From Moringa oleifera (taxonomy: Eukaryota > Streptophyta > Magnoliopsida > Brassicales > Moringaceae), in NCBI GenBank assembly GCA_021397835.1, contig JAJFZO010000609.1, forward strand, positions 11,224,001-11,288,000: a stretch of DNA of 64,000 nucleotides, written 5' to 3'. Position numbers and translations under genes: made by a program. How positions within the stretch are numbered: position 1 is the first letter of the stretch; each line of letters begins with the position of its first letter. The notes beneath the pieces are model-generated. The model saw only the letters and a list, made by a program, of their open reading frames with translations, was not told the origin of the DNA and searched no databases. This document shows, piece by piece, positions 11,894 to 24,137 of the stretch.

Positions 11894-12969
11894 TGAGAGG
11901 ATAGCTCCCTTTGTACATTTGCAGGGAGGAATAAGTCATTGGAAAACTGTAGGGTGATCTTTTTCTTTTTCTTCACCTCCAGCCAGGTTAGACTGCTGGT
12001 TTCTGTTGTGTGTCTGCTGTGTATGGATTGTACTTTTTTCTGCTGGGGATAGTTGCATAGTTACATTCGGAGCAGTGTGATCTGAGGTGAAGCTTTTTTG
12101 TGGAGATCTTTTAAATTACTGGATATGACCACCTGTTTAGGTTATCTTAGCATAGTGCCTCTTCATCTGGTGTTTGATCACTGATTCAACTTTGCAATAA
12201 TGCTTGTGAAAGGTTGTTGATCTGTCCCATGTTTCACATTCATATGCAAAACTGAATGTCTCCCATGTTAAAATTCATATGAATAGTTAAAATGTGCCAT
12301 AAAGATCATTTCATCTTATATGAACTTGTTATAGATACTCGATGAAATGTGAATTGCTTATGGCATTGTATAAATTGTTTCCCTGTTGAGGTTGTAAAAT
12401 TTGTCGAGCTCGCTTTATTGCTTAAGTCATTAATGGAACGTTAAATCAACCACAGGGCCTGTTTTACCACTTAACTGGGACGGGCATGATTTAGACATTT
12501 GTTTTGCACTCGACGCTTATGTTGGGGTTCTTGTGTATCCAAGGCACTGTGTCTCGGATCATTTCATGCTGGTTAAAGACTCTTTTACCAACTCGAACAA
12601 AAGCAAGAACCAGAGACTCACTAACCGAAACATCGCCCACTGCAAATCTTGAAGCCTTTAAGCTGTCTGAATCATTACCAAACAATACTACAAGAAGACA
12701 AGGAACCAGATACATCCAGCCTCTTTAACCTCCAAAGAAGAAAATTCAAAAAGAAAAGGGAGAGAGAAAAAAAGCCTCTCTGCTTTTTGTTATTCTCATT
12801 ACAGCATAAAGCTCTACTATTACAGCTGATCAAAATTTTCTTTGGGGGTTTGTCACGGAGCCAACAATTCTCATATAGTGTATAGTATAGCCTTGTATAT
12901 TATATGTGCAGGAAGGGCATCACCACGTAGGCCTTACTACGGCGGTGCTGCCAAAACTTGCACTAAAGG
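11894..12969. other. 3' flanks of two convergent genes
   Basis: The UBP1-like gene (+) and the FLZ gene (-) converge here. The stretch should contain both 3' untranslated regions and little else. Short ORFs at 12504-12885 have no recognisable domain and are not conserved in style with neighbours, so I do not call them. Confidence 0.6.
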
Positions 12970-14330
12970 CTAAATGACAAGAATACCCGTTGAGAATATC
13001 TGGCCTGTTGCATAAGGAGAGCTCGAAGCCTTCGCAGATCTTTTAGCTTCTGATCTGCACTGCTCTTTGCGCTCATCCATCATTATCTGCTTTGATCGAC
13101 ACTCTGTGCTACAAAATGCTTTGTCCCCTCTGTATATCACATAAACAAAAGAGTTTCAGTCTCAATTCTCATACATGATTAACTTTTGTACAGAGTAAAA
13201 GAGACTATTCATTTAAACATGAAAAACCAGTTTTTTTCCAGCACCCAGAGCGTTAGCAAATCAAGCCATACTTGCATATGCTATGAACAAACTGGGGAGA
13301 ATGCATTACAGGAGCTGGGGTGAGGTCAGGTGAATCACAGGGTACAAGCTCCATAAGACCATGTCAAACCTTGTAGAAACATCATGGGATCCTTATGATA
13401 TCATCTTGTATTATACCAAGATATTGAACAAGAGAAATTGTTTCTTCCCTGGATAAGTTATAACTTTCTGATTATTTTATCAAGTTTTTCCTGTTAACAG
13501 CTAAATTAAGTCTTTTTACAGCAAACTTAGATTTTGATCAATCTAAAGGTGGGCTCAGGTCCATCAATACAGAAAGAAAAAACCAGAAACAATCAAAGAT
13601 GTCTCAGGCTGCCCAAAAATGGATAAAGTCCATGACATCAAAAGTGGAAGCTCATAGACATGAGTGTTTGGTATGAAATCTATGTGTAATAACTAAAAGC
13701 AAACAGAGATAAGAAGGTAAAAAAGTAAACCCTGATTTACCTGTACATGTATATGTCTTTGCCATGGAGCTTCTTTCTGCACAAATGACACGAACTGAGA
13801 AAATCTGAGGTTGGGTACCCGGAAAAATCCTCAGCAATCGTTGCAGCTGATGGGTTGACTGCAACAGAATTATTACATCCCCGATCAAAACCATTTCTAT
13901 CTTGTCCACTTCTCCTCCCACACTCAGCTCCGTTGTAGTAGACCTTAGTGTAGGATTTGTTGGATCCATGACAAGTCACATAGGTATAATCCTCCAAACT
14001 CTCCATCTCCAGATCGTCAACACCTCGTCTAGACTTCTCACAGTTCTTAACACACGGAATTGGGTCTGATCGGTTCGAATTGAACCCACAAACTGCAAAC
14101 TTCCCCAAAATTTCGTGCCTACCCATATCCCCAGATTTCTTCTCCAGTGCAGCAACAATACCCAATCCAACCCCACCGAGATCATATCTCTTTAACCCTC
14201 TCGGTGATTGAATTTTGAACTCCAATGGACTTCTCGGGCTTGTTGCAGTATCAGAGAAGCCGGCACGGTTGCCGCAAACCAACAATTCAGATAATTTTCC
14301 AATCATTGGATGAGGTCTCTTGCTCAACAT
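12970..14330 (-). CDS. FLZ (FCS-like zinc finger, DUF581) protein
   Basis: Two coding exons on the minus strand, 14330-13741 and 13129-12970, join in frame to 249 residues. The 611-bp intron has a GT donor and an ATACAG acceptor. The N-terminus is Ser/Pro-rich, with the block SPRSPLEFKIQSPRGLKRYD and then LGGVGLGIVAAL, as in the MARD1/FLZ6-10 type. The C-terminal FLZ finger has C181 and C184 (CHLC), then the block FCSTECR with C203 and C207. The intron cuts the finger after MYR. FLZ proteins are plant-specific adaptors that bind SnRK1 kinase subunits and are commonly regulated by sugar and ABA. A TATA-like element lies about 100 bp upstream on this strand (14427-14436). The family is certain; the subgroup is tentative. 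Confidence 0.93.
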
Positions 14331-14439
14331 GTTCCAGAAAGAGAGAAAAGAAGAAACGAAAAAAACAGAGAGAGAAAAAGTTCTGAATCAAGAAATTTTG
14401 AGCAGGAAAATGAAAGAATCGGGTGTTATATATAAAACC

Positions 14440-17400
14440 TCCAGAAAACCAAAGGGGTTGATGGAGTGGGTAGACTTAGCCCACTGGTTTTGGTTTTGGA
14501 ATTATATGACCGATGACCCCCGATTGCTTGAAAAAGGACCCAATGCATCACTCCATTATTATTTTATTTTCTTTTCTTTATTAAAAAAAAGGATTCCAAA
14601 GGTGATTTTCTAATACGTCCATGTCTAATGATTACGACCTGATCTCCGGATCTGGCCCATTAATGGGACCACCGATGTGACAAAATATTCCTCTTGCATC
14701 ATCACCGTTCATCATTTGGGGTACGTGGCAGATATCCGAGCTATGTGGGGTACCCATTTCCATTATTACTGAAACCACCAAATGAGCTCACTGAATTTGG
14801 AGGCCCAGTGGTTTCGAGCACTGACAGCGACGCGCTCAGCCCTACAGTTAAAGGTTTTGTCCATTACCCAAATTACTTTATTACCCTTCCATAATCCTAA
14901 AAATGGAAAATAATATCATTAATTCTGTAGCTGATAAATATAAAAAAGATAATTTGGTTAAAGGGTTGAACAGGTCGCCCACTGAACGAGTGGGGCCCGT
15001 ATCCGGAAACCGGGTGCTGAGCCCAGGTGTGATGATGTGATAGACAAGGCAAATCGGGGTCCCACCGTCAGGAATCTCCTTACGTGGCAACCTACGATTG
15101 GGTTACTGCAGCTGAGTTAACCCCGTTAAACCCAACGCCTATCTTTCTGTTTCCTAATTTTGTGAACAAAGCTGAGTTGGCCAGATGTTGACCCCTCTAT
15201 TATTTTTCTATAAACTACTATTTTATTACCTTATGTCACTAGATCATAATATCAAAAACAATAATAATAAATTCACTAATTAAACATGGAGGTGATGATT
15301 TAATTTAAATATATTTTAATTACTAATTATTAAATAAGTAAATATTTTTAAAAATTTTAAATGTTATCTTATCTCTCCAATTGAATTTTTACTTTTAAAA
15401 AATATTCAAACAAATTTTGGTATTTTAATTTTATCAAAATTAAATTTTATTAAATATTAAAAATATTTAAATTAAAGAGATTTTACAATTAATTTTAACT
15501 TATAATTTTTTATGAATGTAATAAAATATTTAAACTATCATTATAAAAGATTTCAAAATTTTTTAAGCACCAAACATGTTTTTCTTAAAAAATATACCAT
15601 CAAAAATTTAAAAAATTCATAAAAAATAGTTAATTAGTTTAAAAAATTTTAAATTTGAGGAATAAAATCAAAATAAAGTGTGAAATCTATTTCATAAGTT
15701 TTTAGTCATTTTTAACAATAAAAAAATATTAATTTTTTATATCATTTTGAGTCAAGTTTAATTTAGACAAAATCAATAAATTAGGATCTATTTGAATATA
15801 TTTTGAAAGTTAGTATTTGATTAGAGAAGAAGAGTGTTAAATTCAAGATTTTAAATGATATTTGCCCTTATTAAATTAATATTTAATATTAATTTTTTTA
15901 AAAAAAGTTCAAATACACAATTAAAATTTAGGTTCCAATTTTTCTTTTTCTTCACTTTGGAATCAATAACAAAAATTCAAGCCATAATCACATCTATCTA
16001 AATAAATTTTTTAATTTAGATGTGATTGAATATGATATATTATGTAAAATTAATATTGTTGATATATCATACATGGTTCATTATATATGGGCTGGATTTA
16101 ATAATTGATGTCATATGTGAAAGATAATGTCTTTGATTACCATGAACGCAAACTTTAAGTATTTCACGCTAAATGATTAATCTCAATCATACCGTTCTTT
16201 GTTAATTAACACCAATTTCTTTAATTTGTCCTTTTCGATTCAATAATGGCAAGAATATTACTATTTTAATTTTTCAAAAGTTACTTTTGAGTAATACCAT
16301 CAAAAAGCATATTTTTATACGATTTGTTCATACTCTAAGATATGGTACATTCATAGCTAAATGTCTCACAATAAAGTTTTTTCATAATATGAAAATAATA
16401 ATAAAGTAACCTAAAATACTGAAATTCAGTGATGATTAATTAATTACGTACATTTTCCTTTTCATTTCTTAAGAAACAAAATGATTAAAAGATCAAAAAC
16501 AAAATTATTACAATAAATTAAGTATCATATACGAGATTACATAAAGCTAAGACTAATATTTAATATATAATCAGTTTATGCTTTAATATTTTGATGCATT
16601 TTTAATATTGAAATAAATTAATGACATCCTACTCCTAGTTCCCATCTATTATTATATAGATAGCAATAAGCAGAGATATGTGTCACGTAACCAATATAGT
16701 TTATTATTGGCTTAACATAATTTGTATTATCTTTGGGTAATGATCTGCCTTGTTATGCGAATGTCTCTTGCCTCGTTTCTCTAATTGGGATCCTACAAGA
16801 AAATCATAATAATGATAAATTAATTAACTAATTAAGTACTCTTAATCTACTTTTAATGAGTTTATATATATTCTATTCTTCCACTCCACATCTTCATTAA
16901 TTTAAAGCAACCACTTAGCTTTCTGTGCTCTTAATTTAGGATACTGTCACATTAATTTAACAAATCAAATCCAATGATATCCTAGCTGACAGCTGTATTA
17001 ATTATTTATTATATACTATAACTATTTTGTATAGAATTAATTATATTTTTAAATATACATATAAAGCATAAGAAATAGTATAAATATCATATGGTGGAAA
17101 CATTAATTTATTACATGGGAAAAATGAAATGTAGATTTCTTTTATTCTCTATCTTTTACATAGTCTGAGAAAATATTACATAGTTTCATTTATAAGAAAA
17201 TAAACTCTTACACCGTTTTGTTTATCAGAAAGTTTCATTTACCAGAAAACTCTTACACATTTTTGTTTATCAGAAATTCTTTTATATTGTTGTAAATTCA
17301 CTTTTATTGGGTTTTCTTTGAATGATTATATATTAGTTAATTATTAGACAAATAGTTTGATTTTAGGAATTAATTGAATGTAAATTGGATTTTGATATTA

Positions 17401-17588
17401 ATTAAATGATTTGATTTCAAGAGTCAAAGTTGAAGAGAATTTAAGATTTGGATAAACTTGAAGTAACCAAAAATATCTTACCGTATCTTCCAAATCAAGT
17501 AACAAATTTATTACACATAGAACAGAAATTAGATCTGAGCGGAAAAGATTTTGGGTTTAGTTTTAACTTCATCTTCCTCTATTTCCCC
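14440..17588. other. AT-rich intergenic region between FLZ and GH35 copy A
   Basis: The FLZ promoter is at the left end and the GH35 copy A promoter at the right. From about 15200 the sequence is strongly AT-rich. ORFs at 14694-14894 and 14881-15090 lack domains. An imperfect inverted repeat (arms AATCACATCTA and TAGATGTGATT) is at about 15986-16026, and a 45-50 bp tandem duplication is at 17183-17276. No gene is seen. Confidence 0.6.
17183..17276 (+). repeat. Tandem duplication in the GH35 copy A upstream region
   Basis: Units 17183-17231 and 17232-17276 both run from GTTTCATTTA to TTTATCAGAAA with a few substitutions and a short indel. It lies about 400 bp upstream of the copy A start. I see no matching pair in front of copy B. 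Confidence 0.7.
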
Positions 17589-17596
17589 TATAAATA
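17589..17596 (+). promoter_or_regulatory. TATA box of GH35 copy A
   Basis: TATAAATA lies 50 bp upstream of the start codon in a short CT-rich leader. The same element in a similar context precedes copy B (29608-29615), so the duplication carried the core promoter with it. Confidence 0.65.
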
Positions 17597-17645
17597 CAGG
17601 ATTGTTTTTCATTTTCTTTCATCTTCTTTTCTCTCACTATCAAAC

Positions 17646-20600
17646 ATGGCGTCTTTCAAATCTTGTTCTTTTGGTTTACTTTTTGTCCTTCTCGCTTTTA
17701 CAACTTGTGGAAATGCTGCAGTTGTGTCTCATGATGGAAGAGCTATTACAATTGATGGTGAACGCAGAGTTTTGATATCTGGTTCAATTCATTATCCACG
17801 AAGCACAGCTGAAGTAATGCATCAGTTACTCTTTATGTGTATGGATTTGTTTAAAATTTATGTTTGTAGCACTTATAATTTACTAATGGGGTTTGTAGAT
17901 GTGGCCAAGTCTCATACACAAAGCAAAGGAAGGAGGATTAGACGCCATAGAGACATACGTCTTTTGGAATGCCCATGAACCCCTTCGTCGCCAATATGAT
18001 TTCAGTGCCAACCTTGATCTTGTAAGGTTTATCAAAAATGTCCAAGATGAAGGACTTTATGCCGTTCTTCGCATTGGACCTTATGTTTGTGCTGAATGGA
18101 ATTATGGGTATGTTAATTTTCTACTGCTATTAATTATTTTGTCTCTTGTTTACGTGATATTTGATTTTGTAGTATTCCATTTAACTTAGCACTGTTTTCT
18201 TAATTTGTCGACAGAGGATTCCCTGTATGGTTGCACAACATGCCTGGCATTCAGATGCGAACTATAAATAACGTGTTCATGGTAATTGAATTTTGTTGCA
18301 CCTTCATCCTTTGGAATTATATACATTCATTTTCAGTTTTTGTAACTTTTTACGTTTTGATTTTTCAATTCAGAATGAAATGCAAAACTTTACAACCTTG
18401 ATAGTGGATATGATGAAGAAAGAAAAATTGTTTGCTTCGCAAGGAGGCCCTATTATTCTTGCTCAGGTAAATATATATCAAGTTTATGTATATTTCATTC
18501 CCTTTTTTCTTACTGTAGATAGCTAATTAAATTTCTGTATATATATCTCTGTTAGATTGAGAATGAATACGGGAACGTAATGTCATCTTATGGAGATGTC
18601 GGGAAAGCTTACCTTAGTTGGTGTTCTAATATGGCTGACTCACTTCACATTGGGGTTCCATGGATCATGTGCCAACAAGATGATGCTCCAAAGCCTATGG
18701 TACTATCAATATTTGCATTTCTTTATACAAATTTAATGTTATAGTAATCAGATTTTCTTTTCAGGTTCGTGATTGATTACTTCTGTTGTTTTTCATTGTC
18801 AGATTAACACATGTAATGGTTGGTATTGTGATCAATTCACTCCAAATAACCCAGGCAGCCCTAAAATGTGGACTGAGAACTGGACTGGCTGGTAGCTTTT
18901 GTTTCAACTTCTCCAATATTATTTGTGTATTATACATGCAATAGCTACTGGTTAACTAACATCAAATGTAAACAAAATGACACTTAATCAGGTTCAAGAG
19001 CTGGGGCGGCAAAGACCCCTACAGGACTGCTGAGGATCTTGCATTCTCTGTTGCAAGATTTTTCCAGTTTGGAGGCACATTCCAAAACTACTACATGGTT
19101 GGTTTTCATTTGGTCAAAATTATAAATAATGTGAATCGCTTAGCTCTTATGCTAAAAATTAATGATTCTTCTTACTTGTTACTTTCAGTATCACGGTGGT
19201 ACCAATTTTGGTAGAACAGCTGGGGGTCCATACATCACTACCTCCTATGACTACGATGCACCTCTTGATGAATACGGTAATTTGAATCAACCAAAATGGG
19301 GGCACTTGAGAGAGCTTCACAAGGTTTTGAAGTCAATTCAAAGGACTATCACTTATGGAAACATTACCAATGTGGATTTTGGAAACTCAGCCATGGTTAG
19401 TTCTCTATTCTTAATTTGTTTAGTGCACCATATATAGAGCTTAATTAATAAAGATATGGGCTAATATATATGATTTATGAATATGAGACAGGCCACCATT
19501 TACTCCACCGAAGAAACCTCAAGCTGCTTTTTGGGCAACGCCAATACCACTAGTGATGCTTTGATCTCCTTCCAAGGCATTGATTATATGGTTCCTGCAT
19601 GGTCTGTTAGCATCCTTCCTGATTGCCAAATTGAAGCCTACAACACTGCAAAGGTACTGATTTGTTTGTGTACTTACATGATAATGATATACTGCACAGC
19701 GTGCTTATATACAGTGCCATGATGTAAATGTTAACTGTGTAATATGTTTGTGTACTGTGTGATGACCAGGTGAACACTGAAACAACTTTGAAGGTTAAAA
19801 GAGCTGACGGTAAAGTTACTCCCCTTCAATGGACGTGGATGCCTGAGATAACAGATGAAACCGTTGTTCAAGGAAAGGGACACTTTGCTGCAAATCAACT
19901 TCTTGATCAAAAAAATGCTGTGAATGATGTTAGTGACTATTTGTGGTATATGACAAGGTAATAACTTTAATTCATATTTTTATGCTTAATTAATTTATGT
20001 AAAGGAAGCATGGCATTGAACTGCTCACTGAGCTATAACTATATCTTGCATATTTGTTTATCAGTGTGAACATCACAAAAGATGATCCGGTTTTGACTGA
20101 CAACATAAGCCTTCGCGTCAATGGCAGCGGTCACATTCTTCATGGGTTTGTTAATGGAGAATATATCGGTAAGTCATGGAGTGAAACATCAATTTTTGTG
20201 AATCTTACTGTGTATTTACGAGTATGTTGATGTACCCTTTTCGTACAATATGAAAATTCAGGTACTCAATGGGCCAAATATGGCGTCTTTAACTATTTCT
20301 TTGAGAAGGATATCAAGCTATCTCCTGGAGATAATCGTATAGCACTGCTTAGTGCCACTGTTGGCCTGCAGGTATCCAGATACATATTGACTAATACTGA
20401 TCATGAGTCTGATTAGACTACATCAGGCTGTGTTGATGTAATGAAAAAGCTTGATTTATTGTGTTAATTTCCGTATACAGAACTATGGCTCGATGTTCGA
20501 CTTGGTACAAACGGGAGTTCTGACTCCAGTGCAGATAGTTGGACGAAAGGGTGATGAGAGAGTAATCAAGGACTTGTCTGCCCACCAATGGAGTTACAAG

Positions 20601-21519
20601 GTCGGGTTGCATGGCTTGGAGAACCAACTCTATAATCCAGCTGCATCAACTGCTGATAAGTGGTCAGCAAAAAAGGTTCCTGTAAACAGAAGAATGACTT
20701 GGTACAAGGTACGTGTATAGTATACATGCAAAGAATTAAACTCAGATTCATGCATGCATGATTAATATCCATAAAGATATAACAATGGCGTGATGTTCAT
20801 ATATTATGTCCAGACTTCCTTCAAAGCTCCCTCGGGATCAGACCCAGTTGTCGTTGATTTGCTAGGGCTCGGCAAAGGGGAAGCTTGGGTTAATGGCCAC
20901 AGCATTGGTCGATATTGGCCAAGTTACATTGCTGAAGATGGTTGCAGCGATGCCCTTTGTGATTATCGTGGTTCTTACAGTAACGAAAAGTGTGTTAGCA
21001 ACTGTGGCCAACCTACTCAAAGATGGTGAGATAAATTTGATCCCTTCTGTTCCATGGAAATGATCATATATATACTTTTCAACTGGGAACCTAGCTATCT
21101 GATATATACTTTGTTTAAATGCGATCATCAGGTATCATGTTCCTCGCTCCTTCTTGAATGAGAGTGGCAGCAACACGTTGGTATTGTTCGAAGAGTTCGG
21201 CGGTAATCCCTCCCAAGTGAACTTCCAAACGGTTGCAGTTGGAACAGCATGTGGAAATGCTTACGAGGATAAGACTTTGGAGTTGTCATGCGATGGCCGA
21301 CCCATCTCCGCAGTTCGATTCGCCAGTTTCGGCAACCCACAAGGCATCTGCGGCTCCTTCCGTAAAGGAGCTTGCGAAGGCAGCAAGGACGCTGTGTCCA
21401 TCCTTCAGATGGCTTGCGTTGGGAAAGAGACATGTTCCATCGAGGTATCTGAAGATCAATTCGGGTCAGCAGAATGCGGCAGTGAGCTCAGAAGGCTTGC
21501 AGTGGAGGTCGCTTGTTAA
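17646..21519 (+). CDS. GH35 beta-galactosidase, copy A (BGAL7/BGAL15-like)
   Basis: Fifteen exons join in frame to 824 residues: 17646-17813, 17899-18107, 18215-18281, 18374-18466, 18556-18699, 18803-18891, 18992-19097, 19189-19395, 19492-19653, 19770-19957, 20065-20168, 20262-20371, 20481-20708, 20814-21025 and 21132-21519. A signal peptide ([20 protein letters not shown]) predicts secretion to the wall. The GH35 signature [14 protein letters not shown] contains the acid/base Glu at about residue 183. The nucleophile is Glu at about 252 in WTENWTGW. A beta-sandwich region follows, then a C-terminal SUEL/Gal-lectin domain (about 742-824, [21 protein letters not shown]) found in only some plant BGALs. 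Plant enzymes of this type remove terminal beta-galactosyl residues from wall polymers such as pectic galactan, arabinogalactan or xyloglucan; the substrate here is unknown. The start at 17646 is chosen over an in-frame upstream Met at 17448 because the signal peptide begins there and copy B agrees. A polyadenylation-like AATAAA is at 21615. Confidence 0.96.
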
Positions 21520-24107
21520 ATTCTGAGTGAATGTTTCCTAAGTCTAGGTTTGCTTTTTGATGGATTAGGCTGTCAATAAGTAGGTCTTATTTCTAGGCTG
21601 TACTTTGAATCATCAATAAAAATCTTGCTTCTAGTAATTCGGACTCTCTCTCTCTCTCTCTTCTCTTTATATTTAAATATATTTCATTTTCTTTAATGAC
21701 GAAATTATTTAATCATATTGATGTAAATCATATAAAAGAGTTTTTCTGATTTTATAATATGAATATAATATAAAAATAAAATGGGATACACAAATATCAT
21801 TAACGTATATATATCATAAGAGATGTATGTGAATTGAAAAATTAGAAAAATTCTTGTTATTTATTTTAAGGTTACTATTTATTGTCAATTTTCATTGGTT
21901 TTACGAACAAATTTTTATGCTATTAAATTTGTCTGATTTTAGTAATTAGATTAAAATTAACTTTCAACAACAATTATGGTACAAATTCTTTTTAAAAACT
22001 ATTGTGTCTATATATATTGGAATGTAAAATAGAACATTTTCAAGAGTTTCTTAAAATAAAAAAATAAAAGATTATGATGATAAATGATTTATATTAATTT
22101 TAGGTTGGTCAACCCAATGAACAAAACCTTATGAAGAAAAAAGAAAATTAATGAGATTAGATCCAATATTGTGAATACATCAAAGGTGTAGATGACGGCA
22201 TAATCCAAATTGCGTTTATCATTATTTAATGAAAGTAAAAAATGCACCTTTTCGTTTTTTTAATTAATTAGTATGATCTTGATAAAGCAGTATTGAAATT
22301 AATTATATATGTTATTTTATTTTATTATTTTATTCAATTCAATAAAATAAGAAATAATAAAAAACTAAATTCCAATGATGGAGATTAATTATGATAATTA
22401 TGATTTCTTTCAGAATTTTTAAAATATGAGGAATTCATCTAAATTAAATTTTTAGCTTTTTATGACAAAATTTAAATCAATACTTTTAAAATAAATTAAA
22501 AAACCATGTAATAAAAAATTATAAAAAATTAATATTTTTAGTAATAAATGAATTGAATATTATTTATAATGATTTTTTTCACGTTATTAAAACATTAAAA
22601 AGTATTATTGTTCTTAATCATAATAATGACAATACTTAAATGTATGTTTTAAAAAATAATTAAATAAATAAAAAGTAGAAAATTAGAATTCATTAATTTG
22701 ATGATTAAATGATAATGATTATTTTACTCTGTATTTGAGATAATAAATTTTATAATGATTGAATTTTTTTAAAGAACTAAAAGCAAATAGAATTTAAAAA
22801 AGATTATGTTGCAATTAAAAATTAACCTAAATGACTATTTTTAATCATTTTATTATAAATTATTTGTGATAAAAAATTAAGTGCTCATTTTTTTTCTCAC
22901 ATCACTTAATTGATTTCTAAACTTAATTTTATTTATTTTATAAATTAAATCTATCATTTTGGGTTAACTCAAATATGAACCAATAAATAATTTTGTATTT
23001 ATAGATTTACCAAAATGATTAATTACATTCATGATGATGAGTGCTTATAAGTAACTAAAAATAATTAAACAAATAAAAATAAAAAATAAAGAGAGAAAAG
23101 AAAAGAGGTATAAAGCACATATATATTAGGGGAGGATCGTCAAATCTCAAGATTTATCTTAAAAATTTTGTTTTAATTATCTAAATTTTATTTTCAACCT
23201 CCATTTTTAAAATTAGAGTTTTTCTCTCTTTGTAAATTGGTAACTATTAGTTTGAGAAAAAAATAAAAATATTTATTGAGTTCTATATTCTTCAATTTGA
23301 TTAAACTGGTTGTTGAGCTTTTCGCAATTAATATGCTTTTTAGTAATAGTATAGTAAAATTTTGGCACATTTTTGGAATATTTTGTCGTTACAAAATTAA
23401 GAGAATTTTAACTTATGAAAATGAAGAATAAGAATTGAAATTAAATGGTGAATTGCAAGGACGAATGATAACAATGATACAGTCGGTTTTTTTTCTCTTT
23501 TTTTTTTTTTTTAATCTTTTGACTTTCATTGTTTATTAATTCTGTTCTAACTTTCTCAATTTAAATGTAATTAATATATCTATTTAATTTGAAATTTCAG
23601 GTTATATTTTCATTTCAATTTTTGTTTTTTTTCCTTCTCAAGCTTTCTTTTTTTTTTTTTTTTTGGTCACTTCAGTTCATTTTATTGTAGAGTTAAAAGT
23701 TAATTTTTTATTTAGTTTTAATTGAGAATTATAATAACATTGATAATATTTAATAAAATAAAATTTTGTTTATTTTGCAAAATGTTTATCATGCAAAATG
23801 ATATCTAATATCATAATTATATATATATATATAAAATAAAAAAATTACATAACAAATAACACATAATTTAATTTAAAAATATATATTATGAAAATATTTT
23901 TCTAGTAAAAAAAGAGCAACATCCTAGTAATATAAAGAAACATGCGAAAAGACAAATTATTTTCGTAAACAGACACATCTAAGCGCATTCTATATACTGC
24001 ACTGATTGGCTCAGTTGTGAGGATTAAACTAATTTCCTAATTAAAAAAAAAAAAAGAGCAACAACAGACTAATTATTTTCCTGATAATATATCTATCTAA
24101 AAACATT
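21520..24107. other. AT-rich convergent spacer between GH35 copy A and GH3 gene
   Basis: After the copy A 3' end (AATAAA at 21615 and a CT microsatellite at about 21642-21660) the DNA is AT-rich, with poly-T runs near 23490-23515 and 23648-23665. No coding region is supported. The right end carries a degenerate copy of the GH3 last-exon terminus (see 23909-24137). Confidence 0.6.
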
Positions 24108-24137
24108 CTATGCTGCTGTGATTGGCTCTGTTGTGAG
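23909..24137. repeat. Tandem duplication covering the 3' end of the GH3 gene
   Basis: The block 24046-24137 (A-run, GAGCAACA, ATTATTTTC, CATTCTAT, then GATTGGCTC and GTTGTGAG) is matched by 23909-24020 in the same order. The GATTGGCTC/GTTGTGAG part is the antisense of the codons for the last residues LTTEPI of the GH3 protein. The outer copy is therefore a displaced, degenerate gene terminus. Confidence 0.7.

Noticed and set aside
14320..15090. ORFs of 97, 66 and 69 residues next to the FLZ gene
   Set aside because: They overlap the FLZ promoter, are rich in Lys/Glu or Pro from low complexity, and show no domain or splice partner.
17448..17645. Upstream in-frame Met extension of GH35 copy A
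   Set aside because: It runs through the TATA box and leader, places the signal peptide internally, and has no counterpart in copy B.
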